From: Calvatia gigantea
Lineage: Eukaryota > Basidiomycota > Agaricomycetes > Agaricales > Lycoperdaceae
Length of the DNA stretch: 64,000 bases
Assembly: GCA_025093985.1 (NCBI GenBank)
Contig: JACAAK010000018.1
Coordinates: 62,001 to 126,000, forward strand
Reading direction: 5' to 3'
Below, one piece after another: positions 31,710-44,400 of this stretch; the stretch's first letter is position 1, and each line of letters begins with the position of its first letter. Both the position numbers and the translations under genes were made by a program. The notes under the pieces are model-generated. The model was not told the DNA's origin. It worked only from the letters and a program-made list of their open reading frames with translations, and ran no database searches.

Positions 31710-32710
31710 TCACTGGGTTGGGGGACGTACACCAAATGCTTTGATGAATGTTATGAAATTCTGGGTCCAGAAGCTCAAAAAAAGCGAAGAGTGAGATCTT
31801 GAATTGTGATATCGTACCTTTTTGACATTTGGAGCAAGTCCTCATCTGCGCTTTCGCGGCCGCACCAACCAACCAATCAAAAAATGTGCAAAAAGAAATA
31901 CATAACCACGAAAGACTCACTCATGGCTTCTCGGGCAACAGAAGAGGTGGACATTGGAGCATTGCACCATTCTCTCCTGTTTTTTGTCGGTTAATTTCAG
32001 CGACTCAGAATTCAGTGAAGATTGGGGCGACGTACGAAACGGAATTTAGAGAAACAACAACCACATTCGATACCGTTCTCCTCGTCTTGGCCGTCTGATT
32101 CTTCGTTCTGTCATCGTCGTTGCCTTGTTCCCTGGCCTTTCGTGCTACGGCCACGTCCACATTCGGGCCCACCTTCTCACCCATCACAGGAACTGGCTTG
32201 AGATTCAGAGGTTCCACAGAAGTTAGAGTGTTATTCTCAGGAAGTACACGACGTTTTTTGACAAGGAGGCTTCAGGAATTTTATTTGGGTGAGGGGACGG
32301 AGGTGTCGGACCACTGAGGAAGAGTTCCGTCCGTTTGTGAGCACTGACATCCTTTGTGTTTGACGAGGCTACCATCACCAGCAACACGCGTATCCTTCGA
32401 GGGTCCAGCCACGAGCGCAATAGGGGACGAATTTACAGCCAAAAGCTCTACACCGGCACTAATGTTGACGTGTTTGTCGTCGTCGGAGTCGCCGTCTACG
32501 AGTACCAGCTTTCGTTTCTTTGAAAGGGAAGAACTTTTCAAAGCGGTAGTGGTGGTTTTTACTTCGGAACCACCTCTGAGTTCAATGACGTCGAAACTAG
32601 TCATGTACAGAGAAGATGAGGTTGGCAAGGATATTTCAATGACATCTTGCATGTGTTGGGTTGTACAAGAACCAGCGAGGACGTGTGCCTGACACATTGT
32701 TTAACTGGCC
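31710..32710 (-). pseudogene. RBR ligase pseudogene R2
   Basis: Copy of the RBR gene on the same strand with large internal deletions. N-terminal part (32697-32281): MCQAHVLAGSCTTQHMQDVIEI, MTSFDVIELRG, SSSLSKKRKLVLVDGDSDDD. After that only part of the exon 4/5 region is left (SESF-like 31925, then FDWLVGAAAKAQMRTCSKCQK). RING1 after its first residues, the IBR and most of RING2 are missing. Multiple frameshifts. Not a ligase. Confidence 0.8.
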
Positions 32711-34020
32711 ATTGAGAAACAAACAGTGACGTACTGAACGAGAAATTCGGGTTGGCGGAATTTCACAGAGGCAAAGCCAAGTCTATCGCATTAACAAGTG
32801 TAAGGATTCCTACGGGTAGATTACCGTCTTTTATATGTGTGTACCGCCTACGAGATCAAAGCACGATTGGGTGGAAAAGTATGACTTGGCTGGAGTGAGT
32901 CGTGTGTTAAGGAGTCATATCTCGGAACAACTTACAAGTGAAAAGCATCAGGGTGGATTTTCACATCAAGCTCTCTTGCACGCCATCCCCCTATTTTGTC
33001 AGCACTAGTAAAGGCAACAAGCACACCTGCCACCACGTCGTTAGTTACGTCTCTCAGGATATTCTTCACACACAAGTTCTGGACTCAGCAATCATCCGCG
33101 AGGCTCGGGATCAATCGATCACTTTTCGACCCGTTGACGCTGAGGAGCCGACGAGCCCAACGCGACACGCACCCTTTGACCGGGTGAGCATTGGTTGAAA
33201 ATTCACCGCGCTCTGAGTCCATCGACATAAAGTCCAGAACTACGCGGAAAGATGATCTTAGGCAACTCAAGCATCGATATCCTAACATCGTGGTCACGAT
33301 GGTGGTAGGATTGGCTTTGGCCGTAGGGCACTTTAACCTATTACGCTCGGATGCACCCTTGTCATGAGCACCGCCGCCACTATTCAGGTTGAGAAACGCC
33401 ACAGCTTCAAATATACACCCCAAAGCCGGGATCGCTTACACCTACTATGAAATGGTTCACATTACGTAGCATTGCTCTTTACTGCCGGTGTCACACCGTG
33501 TGGCACACGTAACATGTGGTTTTCATCTTGTGTGCTTCTCCAAACCATACGACGCTTCTACAGGCATATGAATCATTTGAGCCTTCAACGGCTTGGGCGG
33601 CAGAGTGTTTTCCACCGTGCTCGATTCCACTTAAACCCCAACAACCCAAACCTGCACCCCCCGAACAACGACAACTAATCCAAGTTTCAAAACATAACAT
33701 ACTGGCTGAGACTGTATATCACCGTGTGGGGATGTCTTCCCCCGAATTTCCCCCCACCGTGATTTTGCATCGAGGAGGCGGCTTTTCTTTCTGCCGACCG
33801 AATTGTGGCGTGAGGCCGTCGCAGAAATCAGAACTGAGTTTAATCTACACTTACTCTGGCACAACTTGCCCGGACCGAAGCGCGCTCTTCGCTTCCCCCG
33901 TCGCATCCATACACCATGTCATTAACTAATTGTGCCAGGTCTGTGTCAAAACGAAAAACACGAGGTCTGATGCGCTCCGCTAGACGGCAGGAATGTTGAT
34001 TGATCTTCTCCACTTATTCG
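32711..34020. other. Duplicated RBR upstream/lectin upstream spacer
   Basis: No gene. Homologous to 25906-27127 plus 28370-28540 without the 1.2-kb transposon, so it preserves the pre-insertion site of that element at about 33720-33760. Confidence 0.65.
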
Positions 34021-34028
34021 TATAAATA
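34021..34028 (+). promoter_or_regulatory. TATA box of lectin L5
   Basis: tataaata, 52 bp before the ATG at 34073; L3 has nearly the same spacing and leader. Confidence 0.7.
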
Positions 34029-34072
34029 GTGGACTGTAAGAGCCATTATTCTCCCAGTTTTCTTACAACACA

Positions 34073-34637
34073 ATGTCTCAATTCCCCGAAGGATATTTCT
34101 TCATTCGCAACGTCGCCTCTGGCAAGGTCCTTGACGTCGCTGATAACAGCACCCAGGTTGGCACTTTAGCTCTTCGTGGGATGGATGTTGTCAAGCTGAC
34201 AATACTTTACTTTTTTTTTTTTTAGCCCGGTGCCAAGGTGATTATCTGGGGCCGCAAGGCACAGGGTTTCGATAACCAGCTCTGGAAGTACGACGAGGGC
34301 TTCCTCGTTAACAAAAATTCAGGTCTTGTTCTCGAAGTCCCTGGCTATGGTGAGAATCGGAACATACCCATATACCATCTAATTTATAATGCCGTATTTC
34401 ACAGAGCATGGGGGTGATATCACTCCCGGAACTCCTTTGGTACAAGCCGAGAGGAGGCAGAAGCCCGAGAGCCTCAACCAACTGTGGGCCTATAACTACC
34501 AACACATCATGCCCTATGACCCCAAGGTTACCGTTTGGGGCCAGGATGGCGATGTCACTACACCTGGCACTAGAGCTGTCGTTGATAGGTACATTCATGA
34601 CGAAGTCTCCCAAGAGTGGATGTGCGATATACCGTAG
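34073..34637 (+). CDS. Ricin-B-type lectin L5
   Basis: Intact, 146 residues: exons 34073-34156, 34226-34349 and 34405-34637, all GT-AG; intron 1 ends in a run of 14 T before AG. It starts MSQFPEGYFFIRNVASGKVL. QxW motifs: DNQLWKYDEGFLVN and LNQLWAYNYQ, with SQEWMCDIP at the C-terminus. Same exon phases as L1 and L4, so one family. Exon 3 is about 98% identical to L4 exon 3. The 3' part of the gene, from late exon 2, is the start of a 2,306-bp tandem duplication, so a second exon 3 (L6) lies downstream without a promoter. Confidence 0.86.
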
Positions 34638-35249
34638 AAGTTGGGGTGTATGAACTGCGAGGGCGACAACGACCCCTGCTCTATGATGGTACTCATGACG
34701 AGCATACAAAATTTTGTATAGTGTACGATGCCTGAAATCTGTTTGTTTTGGTTTGTCGATGTTGCAGTCGTGCGCACATTCGGTCATCAAAGATCCTCCC
34801 GTGATGAGAGAAGCCTGTGCGGGCTATTTCTTGGTTTTTGTCGTGGGTGTTGTTCGTGCGTGACTTATCACCTTTAGGTGATGCTTTGGGTCTCCCCACC
34901 CGACCCCTGGTGTGACAACGGGAGAATGGAACAACCTCGCTTGCGCTTAGCCGTTGATCTGATATGAGTTGCTCCGGTGCCTTCTTCTTGTGGCACCCGT
35001 TCGAAGTTTGGTGTAGGGTGATGTTGGGACCCAAATGTTTTCGGGAGGGCGCCGACAGAGTCAGCCTATATCAGGGTCGGTATTTCATAACATACATTGA
35101 AGAGAGGTCGGAGAATTGGGAATCCGGTGACAACACGTCAGGACCACGTTCATGGTGATCCTTCTCTACGACACTATCATACGGATTTTGTAAGGGGTAG
35201 AAGTGTAAATTTTGACTAATCAGACACCCTCCAGCTGTTTCTCCATCCG

Positions 35250-35372
35250 AAAATGATGACACTGAGCCCGAACGAGAATCCCAACCTCCCCGCCACAGAA
35301 CACATCCCACGCCCTCCTTCATCAGTCCCTCCGTGCCAATGGTATCAATCAAATGTAACGCTCCACCTCGTC
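35250..35372 (+). pseudogene. DUF6699 fragment in unit 1
   Basis: About 120 bp matching 21280-21405 (actgagcccgaacgagaatcccaac, then aatgtaacgctccacctcgtc), ending abruptly where RBR C-terminal sequence on the opposite strand begins. Far too short to code for the domain. Confidence 0.7.
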
Positions 35373-36634
35373 CGGCCAGGGAGAGTTATACGCTGGTTCG
35401 GCGACCGGGTAACATGGAGGTGGTATTGGAGGACCAGGTGCATCAGCAGGCTGCTTAGCTTTGGGGAGATAGGTTTGAGACCTGAATCTGATGCGTCCAG
35501 ATGGAGTAATTTGATTTTCTGAAGCGCTTCCTCTGCGGCTTTCTTGACCTCGCCCTGGATACGGTGGGAAAGTGAGTAAATCGAACGTGAATTTGAACAA
35601 AGAAAAGAAAAACTTACCTCAGTAGCGTGCATGGCTTCCAGATCTCCATCCCATAATATGCACTTCCCCCTACTGCTCGAGCCTGGACGGCTGTCTTGGT
35701 TAAAGTGTTCGTACCCAGAAATAACCTTTCGACAAATATAATTTTGACGACGCAGACATGCCACCTCGTTGCACTGCATCAAAGGTAAGCTATATTTAGA
35801 GTAGTGGAGACCTCAGTGGGGGGACATACACCAGGTTCTTTGATGAAAGCTTCGAAGATCCGGACCAAAATCTCAGAAATAGCGGAGAGCAAGATCTTGA
35901 GTCGTGAGATCGTACCTTTTTGACATTTTGGATAATTCCCCATCGGCGCTTTCGCTCCCGCACCAACCAATCAGACATGCACGGGTATGAGGGTTGTGCG
36001 TCCTCAGGGGGGTTGATGCATAGGAGCGGAGGCACAAGCGACAGAAGAGGTGAGCATCGAGGTATTTCACCATTTTTTCCTATTTTCTCTCCGGTTGATT
36101 TCAGTGACTCTGATCAGAAGAATTCGGTAAGGACTGAGTGAGGAGGGAACGTACGAGACGGAATTTAGAGAAACCACAACTGCATTCAATACCGTTCTCC
36201 TTGTCTTTGCCGTCCGATTCTTCGTTCCGTCACCATCGACCGCCTTTGCATTCCATTTCCCTTTCGCTTGGTCTTTTCTTGCCACACCCATGTCTGCGCT
36301 TGAACCCGCACCCTCACCCACCGCAGGCACCAGCTCGAGTTCCAGAGGTTCCGCAGAGTCAGAGCGTTATTCTCGGCAAGTATACCGACGTTTCTTGACG
36401 AGGAGGGGGAGAGAGTGCGACTACTGAGGAAGAATTTCGTCCGTTTGTAGGTATTGGCATCCTTTGCCTTTGACGCGAGGCCATCACAAGCAGCAACGTG
36501 CGTATTCTTCGAGAGTAGTCCAGCCGCAGGCGCAGTAGAGGATAAGCTCACAGCCAAAAGCTCAACATCAGTATTGGTATTGTCATCTTTGGCCTCGTTG
36601 GAGTCGATGTCTACCAGTACCAGCTTTCCCTTCT
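35373..36634 (-). pseudogene. RBR ligase pseudogene R3
   Basis: Minus-strand copy with deletions. Recognisable parts: SNTHVAACDGLASKAKDAN region of exon 2, VKYLDAHLFCRLCLRSYAST of RING1, a jump to IGWCG/APMGNYPKCQK of the exon 5 region, then YICRKVISGYEHFNQDSRPGSSSRGKCILWDGDLEAMHATEV and an EEALQKIKLL-like segment. The IBR and catalytic segment are missing, the Pro/Gln tail is gone, and frames are shifted. Non-functional. Confidence 0.82.
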
Positions 36635-36943
36635 TTCTCGAAGTCCCTGGCTATGGTGAGAATCGGAACATACCCATATACCATCTAATTTATAATGCCG
36701 TATTTCACAGAGCATGGGGGTAATATCACTCCCGGAACTCCTTTGGTACAAGCCGAGAGGAGGCAGAAGCCCGAGAGCCTCAACCAACTGTGGGCCTATA
36801 ACTACCAGCACATCATGCCCTATGACCCCAAAGTTACAGTTTGGGGCCAGGATGGCGATGTCACTACACCTGGCACTAGAGCTGTCGTTGATAGGTACAT
36901 TCATGACGAAGTCTCCCAAGAGTGGATGTGTGATATACCGTAG
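36635..36943 (+). pseudogene. Lectin L6: promoterless exon 2 end plus exon 3
   Basis: Copy of the L5 gene from late exon 2 to its stop, created by the tandem duplication. The upstream junction is to RBR coding sequence. The intron 2 acceptor and full exon 3 (EHGGNITPGTPLVQAERRQ to CDIP, stop 36941-36943) are preserved with few changes, but there is no start codon, exon 1 or promoter. Confidence 0.88.
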
Positions 36944-37555
36944 AAGTTGGGATGTATGAACTGCGAGGGCGACAACGACCCCTGCTCTATGTTGGTACTC
37001 ATGACGAGCATACAAAATTTTGTATAGTGTACGATGCCTGAAATCTGTTTGTTTTGGTTTGTCGATGTTGCAGTCGTGCGCACATTCGGTCATCAAAGAT
37101 CCTCCCGTGATGAGAGAAGCCTGTGCGGGCTATTTCTTGGTTTTTGTCCTGGGTGTTGTTCGTGCGTGACTTATCACCTTTAGGTGATGCTTTGGGTCCC
37201 CCCACCCGACCCCTGGTGTGACAACGGGAGAATGGAACAACCTCGCTTGCGCTTAGCCGTTGATCTGATATGAGTTGCTCCGGTGCCTTCTTCTTGTGGC
37301 ACCCGTTCGAAGTTTGGTGTAGGGTGATGTTGGGACCCAAATGTTTTCGGGAGGGCGCCGACAGAGTCAGCCTATATCAGGGTCGGTATTTCATAACATA
37401 CATTGAAGAGAGGTCGGAGAATTGGGAATCCGGTGACAACACGTCAGGACCACGTTCATGGTGATCCTTCTCTACGACACTATCATACGGATTTTGTAAG
37501 GGGTAGAAGTGTAAATTTTGACTAATCAGACACCCTCCAGCTGTTTCTCCATCCG

Positions 37556-37678
37556 AAAATGATGACACTGAGCCCGAACGAGAATCCCAACCTCCCCGCC
37601 ACAGAACACATCCCACGCCCTCCTTCATCAGTCCCTCCGTGCCAATGGTATCAATCAAATGTAACGCTCCACCTCGTC
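37556..37678 (+). pseudogene. DUF6699 fragment in unit 2
   Basis: Copy of 35250-35372; the same truncated 120-bp piece. Confidence 0.7.
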
Positions 37679-38990
37679 CGGCCAGGGAGAGTTATACGCT
37701 GGTTCGGCGACCGGGTAACATGGAGGTGGTATTGGAGGACCAGGTGCATCAGCAGGCTGCTTGGCTTTGGGGAGATAGGTTTGAGACCTGAATCTGATGC
37801 GTCCGGATGGAGTAATTTGATTTTCTGAAGCGCTTCCTCTGCGGCTTTCTTGACCTCGCACTGGATACGGTGGAAAAGTGAGCAAATCTCGAAGGTGAAT
37901 TGAACGAAGGAAAGAAAAACTTACCTCAGTAGCGTGCGTGGCTTCCAGATCTCCATCCCACAACATGCACTTCCCCCTACTGCTCGAACCTGGACGGCCG
38001 CCTTGGTTAAAGTATTCGTACCCAGAAATAACCTTTCGACAAATATAATTTTGACGACGCAGACATGCCACCTCGTTGCACTGCATCAAAGGTAAGCTAT
38101 ATTTAGAGTAGTGGAGACCTCAGTGGGGGGACATACACCAGGTTCTTTGATGAAAGCTTCGAAGATCCGGACCAAAATCTCAGAAATAGCGGAGAGCAAG
38201 ATCTTGAGTCGTGAGATCGTACCTTTTTGACATTTTGGATAATTCCCCATCGGCGCTTTCGCTACCGCACCAACCAATCAGACATGCACGGGTATGAGGG
38301 TTGTGTGTCCTCAGGGGGGTTGATGCATAGGAGCGGAGGCACAAGCGACAGAAGAGGTGAGCATCGAGGTATTTCACCATTTTTTCCTATTTTCTCTCCG
38401 GTTGATTTCAGTGACTCTGATCAGAAGAGTTCGGTAAGGACAGGGTGGGGAGGGAACGTACGAGACGGAATTTAGAGAAACCACAACTTCATTCGATACC
38501 GTTCTCCTTGTCTTTGCTGTCCGATTCTTCGTTCCGTCACCATCGACCGCCTTTGCCTTCCATTTCCCTTTCCCTTGGTCTTTTCTTGCCACACCCATGT
38601 CTGCGCTTGAACCCACATTCTCACCCACCGCAGGTACCAGCTCGAGCTCCAGAGGTCCCGCAGAGTCAGAGCGTTATTCTCGGCAGGTACACCGACGTTT
38701 TTTGACGAGGAGGGGGAGAGAGTGCGACTACTGAGGAAGAATTTCGTCCGTTTGTAGGCATTGGCATCCTTTGCCTTTGACACGAGGCCATCACCAGCAA
38801 CAACGTGCGTATTCTTCGAGGGTCCAGCCGCAGGCGCAGTAGAGGATAAGCTCACAGCCAAAAGCTCAACATCAGTATTGCTATTGTCATCTTTAGCCTC
38901 GTTGGAGTCGGTATCTACCAGTACCAGCTTTCCCTCCTTTGAAAGTGAAGAACCCTTTCGGGCTGGCGGAATCCTACAAAAATCAAGCCA
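37679..38990 (-). pseudogene. RBR ligase pseudogene R4
   Basis: Same structure as R3, and slightly longer at the 5' side because it continues past the duplication end into cctttgaaagtgaagaaccc (compare parent 25675-25700). Contains VKYLDAHLFCRLCLRSYAST, YICRKVISGYEYFNQGGRPG and a short exon 8 remnant. The IBR and RING2 core are deleted. Confidence 0.82.
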
Positions 38991-38999
38991 GGTCTATCG

Positions 39000-40180
39000 C
39001 ATTAACAAGTACTGGGATTTATGGAGCAGATTCCCGTCTTTTATATGCGTGCACTACCGAGGAGAACAGGACCCGATTGGGTGGAAAGGTATGATTTAGC
39101 TGGGGTGAGTCGTGTGTCATGCTTGTCTAGACTACGTCCACCGCGTCTTAGCGGTATGTTTGCTTGTTGCGTTGCGGTTAATAAATGCAGAGTTCATCAT
39201 CATCATCAGCCAAGAATCATGTGTTCACGGTCAGACAGGTAATAAGCACATCTGCCATCATATTTTCGGTTGCATCTCTCAGGGTACTCTTCGTGTGTTA
39301 GTTCATCCACGTCCACGAGCCTGCTCTTGATATCGATCAAGGTAGATCCTTCTTCGATTCGTTGACGTTGACGGCCGTGAAACAGTCACAAATTTCAACA
39401 CATCCCCCCAACACGGAGGTTGCCTACACTTACTACCTCCCCCTCCCCGACGTCCCATGACCTCGCCCACAGTCGATGACCTTGAAATCAGAGGGAAGGG
39501 AAACTTGAGCTATCTGATTTACATTGGACAATTCAAATGGTTTGCAAACTGATGTCTCGTGCATAATATTGTGTCCCTGCTATCTGGTCTCAGCAGTCAT
39601 TTGATAATGTACATACCTATCTTTGTAGTTGATAAGTCGTGGTTGTGAATTACGGTTCAAATTGTTGGATGGAGCATTGGGAATTTGGTATTCATGTTTG
39701 TGTTGGACTTTCACCTTTTCAAGTATGTTTGGTTCCCCACCATCTTTTAAGGAGATGGACTTAACTGCTATTCCAGTGATGTATGATTGCTGGCTTTCTT
39801 GGCCCGTTAGTTTGGTTAGGGTTATGACCCATTTTTAAGCGGACAGTTTCTCTTATATTTGATTTACAAAATATCATTCTATTTTGTATTCTCGTGATAA
39901 ACTTATGAAGTTCTGCTACATTTAACCCAGGTTTGTCAGGCTAAAGTTGAGGGAAATGGAAAACAAAACGGTCGGTGTTCTACACCAGGTTATGTAATGC
40001 CTAAAATCAACCCGGAACGAGAGTATACATGAAACCTGGTAGGGCCTGGTGTCGGACAGTATACTCGAAACGCTGACTTAGACTGAACTTTAGCAGATGT
40101 GAATGTAATGAGGACTATTATGATCGGTGAAACTCAAACTGTAGTTTGGAATGTTTGAACTTATCTGCTCGAGGTATTTA
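39000..40180. other. RBR upstream-like spacer passing into unassigned DNA
   Basis: 39000-39500 resembles the RBR upstream region (25975-26300). 39500-40180 has no gene I recognise and becomes T-rich on the plus strand. Confidence 0.5.
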
Positions 40181-40185
40181 TTTCT

Positions 40186-41400
40186 AACTTCTCTGCGGCT
40201 TTATGCTTCTTGGTACGTGGGAAGTGTAATACGTGATTGGAAGAAAGAAAACTCAGTCTAGCTGCATGCTTCGATCTCATCATAGGACTTCCCCCTTAGG
40301 CCTGGATGTTTGGTTAAAGTTGTACCCAAAACTTCGTCAAATATAATTTTGAGCCAAAGCCACTCTTCACTATAAGTAGGATACTTTGCTGGACCTAGTG
40401 GGGACAACACCAGTTTTGATCTTCAGCGGCAAATCTCTGAAATAGCTGAGAGCATTTAGTCTGACATCGTCCTTTTTGACATTTGAAATTCCATGGGCTT
40501 TGACGTACACCAATCAGACAGCTGGTTAGGGTTGTGCGACTGGTGGTTTACTCGGCGAGAAGGATCAAATGAGTCAGGTATTCCATTTCAATTTTCTTGG
40601 TTTCTAGGACTTGTCAAAAATCCTAGTAATTAGGAGTCATGCGAGTTTAGGAACAATCTTCATACCGTCTCCATGTTTTGCCGTCCATTTTTCGTACAGG
40701 CTTTCATTCTTGCTTTAAGTCTGTTTCTGACACCACTTTGGTTCCTGCCTGTCACGATACAGCTCTTCGGTAACGTGAGTATCTGCTAAGTCATGTGCGA
40801 GGAGTGATATGCTGTGCATGAGGAAGAATGTCCTTGTAGGTAGATTCCTTTCCTTTACTGCAGCATCAAGAACGTGGTACTTAGCAGTTAAAGTGCCGGC
40901 CAGTTTAAGTCACACAAAGTAATAATATTGGATTGTTTTGCCTCGTTGAGTCGATGCCTCAGAGTCTTTCCTTCTTGCAAGCGATAACTTTTGGGGGAAT
41001 TTTCAAAAATCAGTCAGGTCTTCGCATTAAAGTACTGGGATTTGGAGCAGAGTCCCGTGTTTTATAGTGCATACTGGGAACAGGTTGGTGGAAAGGTTTT
41101 TAGCGGGTAGCGTGTGCATGCTTTTGATAGTTCACCGCTTTTAGCGTGTTGCTTTTCGTTGTTAATAATGCGGTTACTATCATAGCCAAGAATTTTGGTT
41201 CAATTGTCAGTATAACTCTGCCATATTTTCGTTGGTTCTCGTACTTTTCTTTTAATTCATAATCACGAACTTTCTTTATCATTGTGTCTTTCATTGGTCT
41301 TTGAGCTGAAAGTATATTATCAACTTCCATAGGTTGCACTTAACTCCCTTCCCGAAGTCCCATGACCCCCTCAAGAGTCTTAAATCAAGGAAGGGTAACT
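40186..41400. repeat. Deletion-riddled copy of 37840-39500
   Basis: Short exact matches in order to 37840-39500 are separated by many 1-10 bp deletions: ctctgcggcttt, cacttccccct-like, gtacccaaaact, caaatataattttga, gtggggacaacaccag, aagtactgggattt, ttggtggaaaggt, ccaagaat. It is about 20-25% shorter than the parent segment. Either an old relic or uncorrected long-read sequence; the deletion bias favours the latter. No coding capacity. Confidence 0.7.
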
Positions 41401-44400
41401 TTAAACCCCTGATTAATTGTTAGTACAATATTGCGTCCTTCAATCCTATTCTCGAATTTGTTTTCACTCCCACTGGTTTTTAGGGCCTAACATCAGTTTC
41501 CTGTTCTGATTTGAATGATTCTGTTTTCAGATTATTTGCTTTGAGTTTTAGGATTTAGTTTAAATTTGGTTTCTTCATGTCAGTACAAATTATACTCCTT
41601 ATTATTTTAAATTCGAACCATAACTTTAGAAATTGTGAGATTGTCTTTCAAGAATCATTGCAAATAACCTTCATTGTAAAGTGATAGATCACCTCATAAG
41701 TTTTTATATCAATATCTGAATTGAAAAACCGAACTCTTGGCATCTAATATTCCGAAGGAGTGGTTTAATATTGTGTTAAATCATATCTAAAGTATAAAAA
41801 CTCCTTCTGAAGAATGGTCCAAGTAAATTCCAATACTTCAGAATTTCAATATTTCTTATCTGCGTCCATGGGTTTCTGTTTTCATATTTTTCTTAATCTT
41901 GACGTCATAAGAGTAATGTGCGCTTTTAAAGGAAGAATCTAACATATACGTGAGTTTCCAGATTCCTTAAAGTCCTCTGTTGGCTCTTTTCTTGGTAGAT
42001 TTGCGAATGTAATTGTCAAATAAATTTTCTCCAGCTGATTCTTCACTCATGATATACTTACTATGGAACATGGGTTTTCTCTGGTTCTTTAGTTTGCATC
42101 GACCATAGATGTTTAAGACTTGATCTGAAGTTCTAACTGTTTTTGCTTTATTCCTTCAGTTTCAACTCATTAGACGCAGGAGAAATAATAGTCTAATCGG
42201 ATATGTGAAGGTGTGATGATCTTCGGGATGTTGAGATTATTATCACAGTGATAAGTCTTTAGAATGTGTAGTTTATACTGGGTAATTTTGCAGGTAACAA
42301 GCTTGATGTTATAGACTTTTCAGTTGCTTCAATTTGGTCAATTTCTACTTTAGATTATTTGAATCCTTGATGGATAAATTCTTGCTCGACGTGTTCACCA
42401 TTTCAACAGGCTCCTTCGGTGGTCTGCAGTTGCTTTGTTTGGAGATAGTGTCGGGGGGAAGTGTGAATGGGTATATTGGCAGGTACATGTGGTATGCTCG
42501 GGTTTGACCTTCTGAAGGTTTCTGATACCAGGGCTTATTTATTCGTGCCTTTTGGGTTCGTAAGCGAGTTTGAATTGTTTGATCTTTCCAGTGATTTGTC
42601 GTACTTTCCTTCTATAAGGAAGTGATTAATCCGATGCTAATGTTTCCTACTATGCAGTCATGTCTTTCATTGATGACTGGTGGAGAGCCCGTTTTTTGTG
42701 AAATGCATGTACCGGGTCGTTAGTTCATGATATTGGTGGACATCTTGTTCCCAACCTTCGCTTTGCGTTTCGAAGCTTTGTGGCTATTGAGGCTATTGCA
42801 TGTGTTTTCATCATATCATGCACTGATTGCTGTGTTCAGGGTATATGTGTGTGATTCATTGTCTGGAATGTCTTTATCGAGTGGTAGTTCTTCTTCGATT
42901 CTAGTTGGAGTCCGGGCAAATTTTCCATTCTTTCCTTTCCCAGGAGGTGCTACCTTATACTTCATACCAGTGCCATCCGCCAGTGGTCTTGTCTCAGTCT
43001 GAGTAGAGATCGGTCATATTCAGAATGATCAATTTAAAAGTGTAAGTAGAGTTTTTTGCATTTTAACCTGTCATTTATCATAACTCATCAGACTGTAGGT
43101 TAGGTGCTCTCGTAGTTAATTTAAGGGTAATAGCTAAAGTAGATCATTTTACCTTTTGTATGATGATTATTTTTAGATTTATGATTTTTTAAGTTAGTTG
43201 GAAGTTGTAAGTTAAACATTTGTTTGGATTCTACTATTTAAGCTTCCATTAAAACTTTGTTTTTCCTATTCAATTCTGAACGATTGCTTGTTCATCTGTC
43301 GTTGAAAGGTTCTTCCTTACTTTACGAGTCCTCCGTGTTCCTAGCAGACTTGTTTGGAGATAAATTCCTGCGGGTTATTCAATAAGGTGATTTGGAGATA
43401 GCATGTGGTGGCTTCCTTGGTCTCTGAGATGTTTTCATTTCGCCTTTGTTTCCTTGTTCTATAGGTTCGAAATTCCTCTTGTATTGTGATTCTATGCTAT
43501 GATGATGCTGTATTCCTTCCTTATAAGATAGTTTCCAATGAATTATTCGTTGAAGTCCATCTATGCTTTTTGACTGGATGGAGCGGACCCATTTATTGGT
43601 GAATATCTTGGGTTTCTGAAAGGTATTGTGGAATTCCTGTATGCCAGGATTCAGTCCATTTTGCTAGTTGTGGTCATTCTGTTTAAGCATAGTCTTTCAG
43701 TTGGTTTGGGTCTTTCAGTATACTTGACTTATGCGTAGTCTTGTTTACAGGGATCGTTTTTTGTTATATGTTGAAGTTCTTTGATTCTGTTTGATCTGTT
43801 TTGAATCTGGTGGGAATCTTGAAGTATCTTTCTCCACGGTGTTCCTAGTGTAGAGGTACCATCCGTTCCCAGCGACTGTGATAATCCAGGGACATTTCTA
43901 ACCGTGTTCGATTCAGATTCAGGTGTCCACTTCGTCTATCTTTCCGCCCATATGGTATAGCGTTGTTTCTTCTGTCCTTTAACATTGCCCTGTATTCGAG
44001 AAATTAGTGAATCCTACCTAGGAATTCTGGTCCGTTGATTCTATTGACGGACATGGCTGTAATTGAGGAAACGCTGCCTGTAGTGATCTTTTTGCATAAC
44101 GATCGACCAATGCAACTGAGACTTTCTGATTTGAGTCAATAGGTTTTCCATACGGTGGTGAGAGCGAGAGTGTTCAGCTTTCAGATGATTCGTTATCAAT
44201 TTCCTATGTCACTGGTTGGTGGATGCAGCCATTGCTCTCGTCCAATCATTATACGCCGGGCATCAAAGTCGATAGTTTCCATAACAGTGGGTTGGGTATC
44301 ACTACTGGTTTCTAGTTTGTGTTCTTTCACGTTTGTGCAACTTGTGGAATGGTTCCCGAGATCTTTTCTTGAAGTCCCTTGGAAGGGTCTTACGTCCAAG

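Larger units (their letters stand above)
34329..36634. repeat. 2,306-bp tandem duplication, unit 1
   Basis: Runs from late exon 2 of L5 (ctcgaagtccctgg) through the DUF6699 fragment to the RBR relic R3 (taccagctttcccttc). Unit 2 follows directly at 36635-38940. The first ~1.2 kb of the units is almost identical; the RBR part differs more. Confidence 0.9.
36635..38940. repeat. 2,306-bp tandem duplication, unit 2
   Basis: Second unit, offset 2,306-2,307 from unit 1. The junction at 36634/36635 shares only ttt/ctcg, so it looks like end-joining or replication slippage between unrelated sequences (RBR relic and lectin). Confidence 0.9.

Noticed and set aside
42727..43002. 91-codon ORF in the T-rich stretch
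   Set aside because: Hydrophobic composition follows from T-rich DNA. There is no motif, and it lies in the noisy region.
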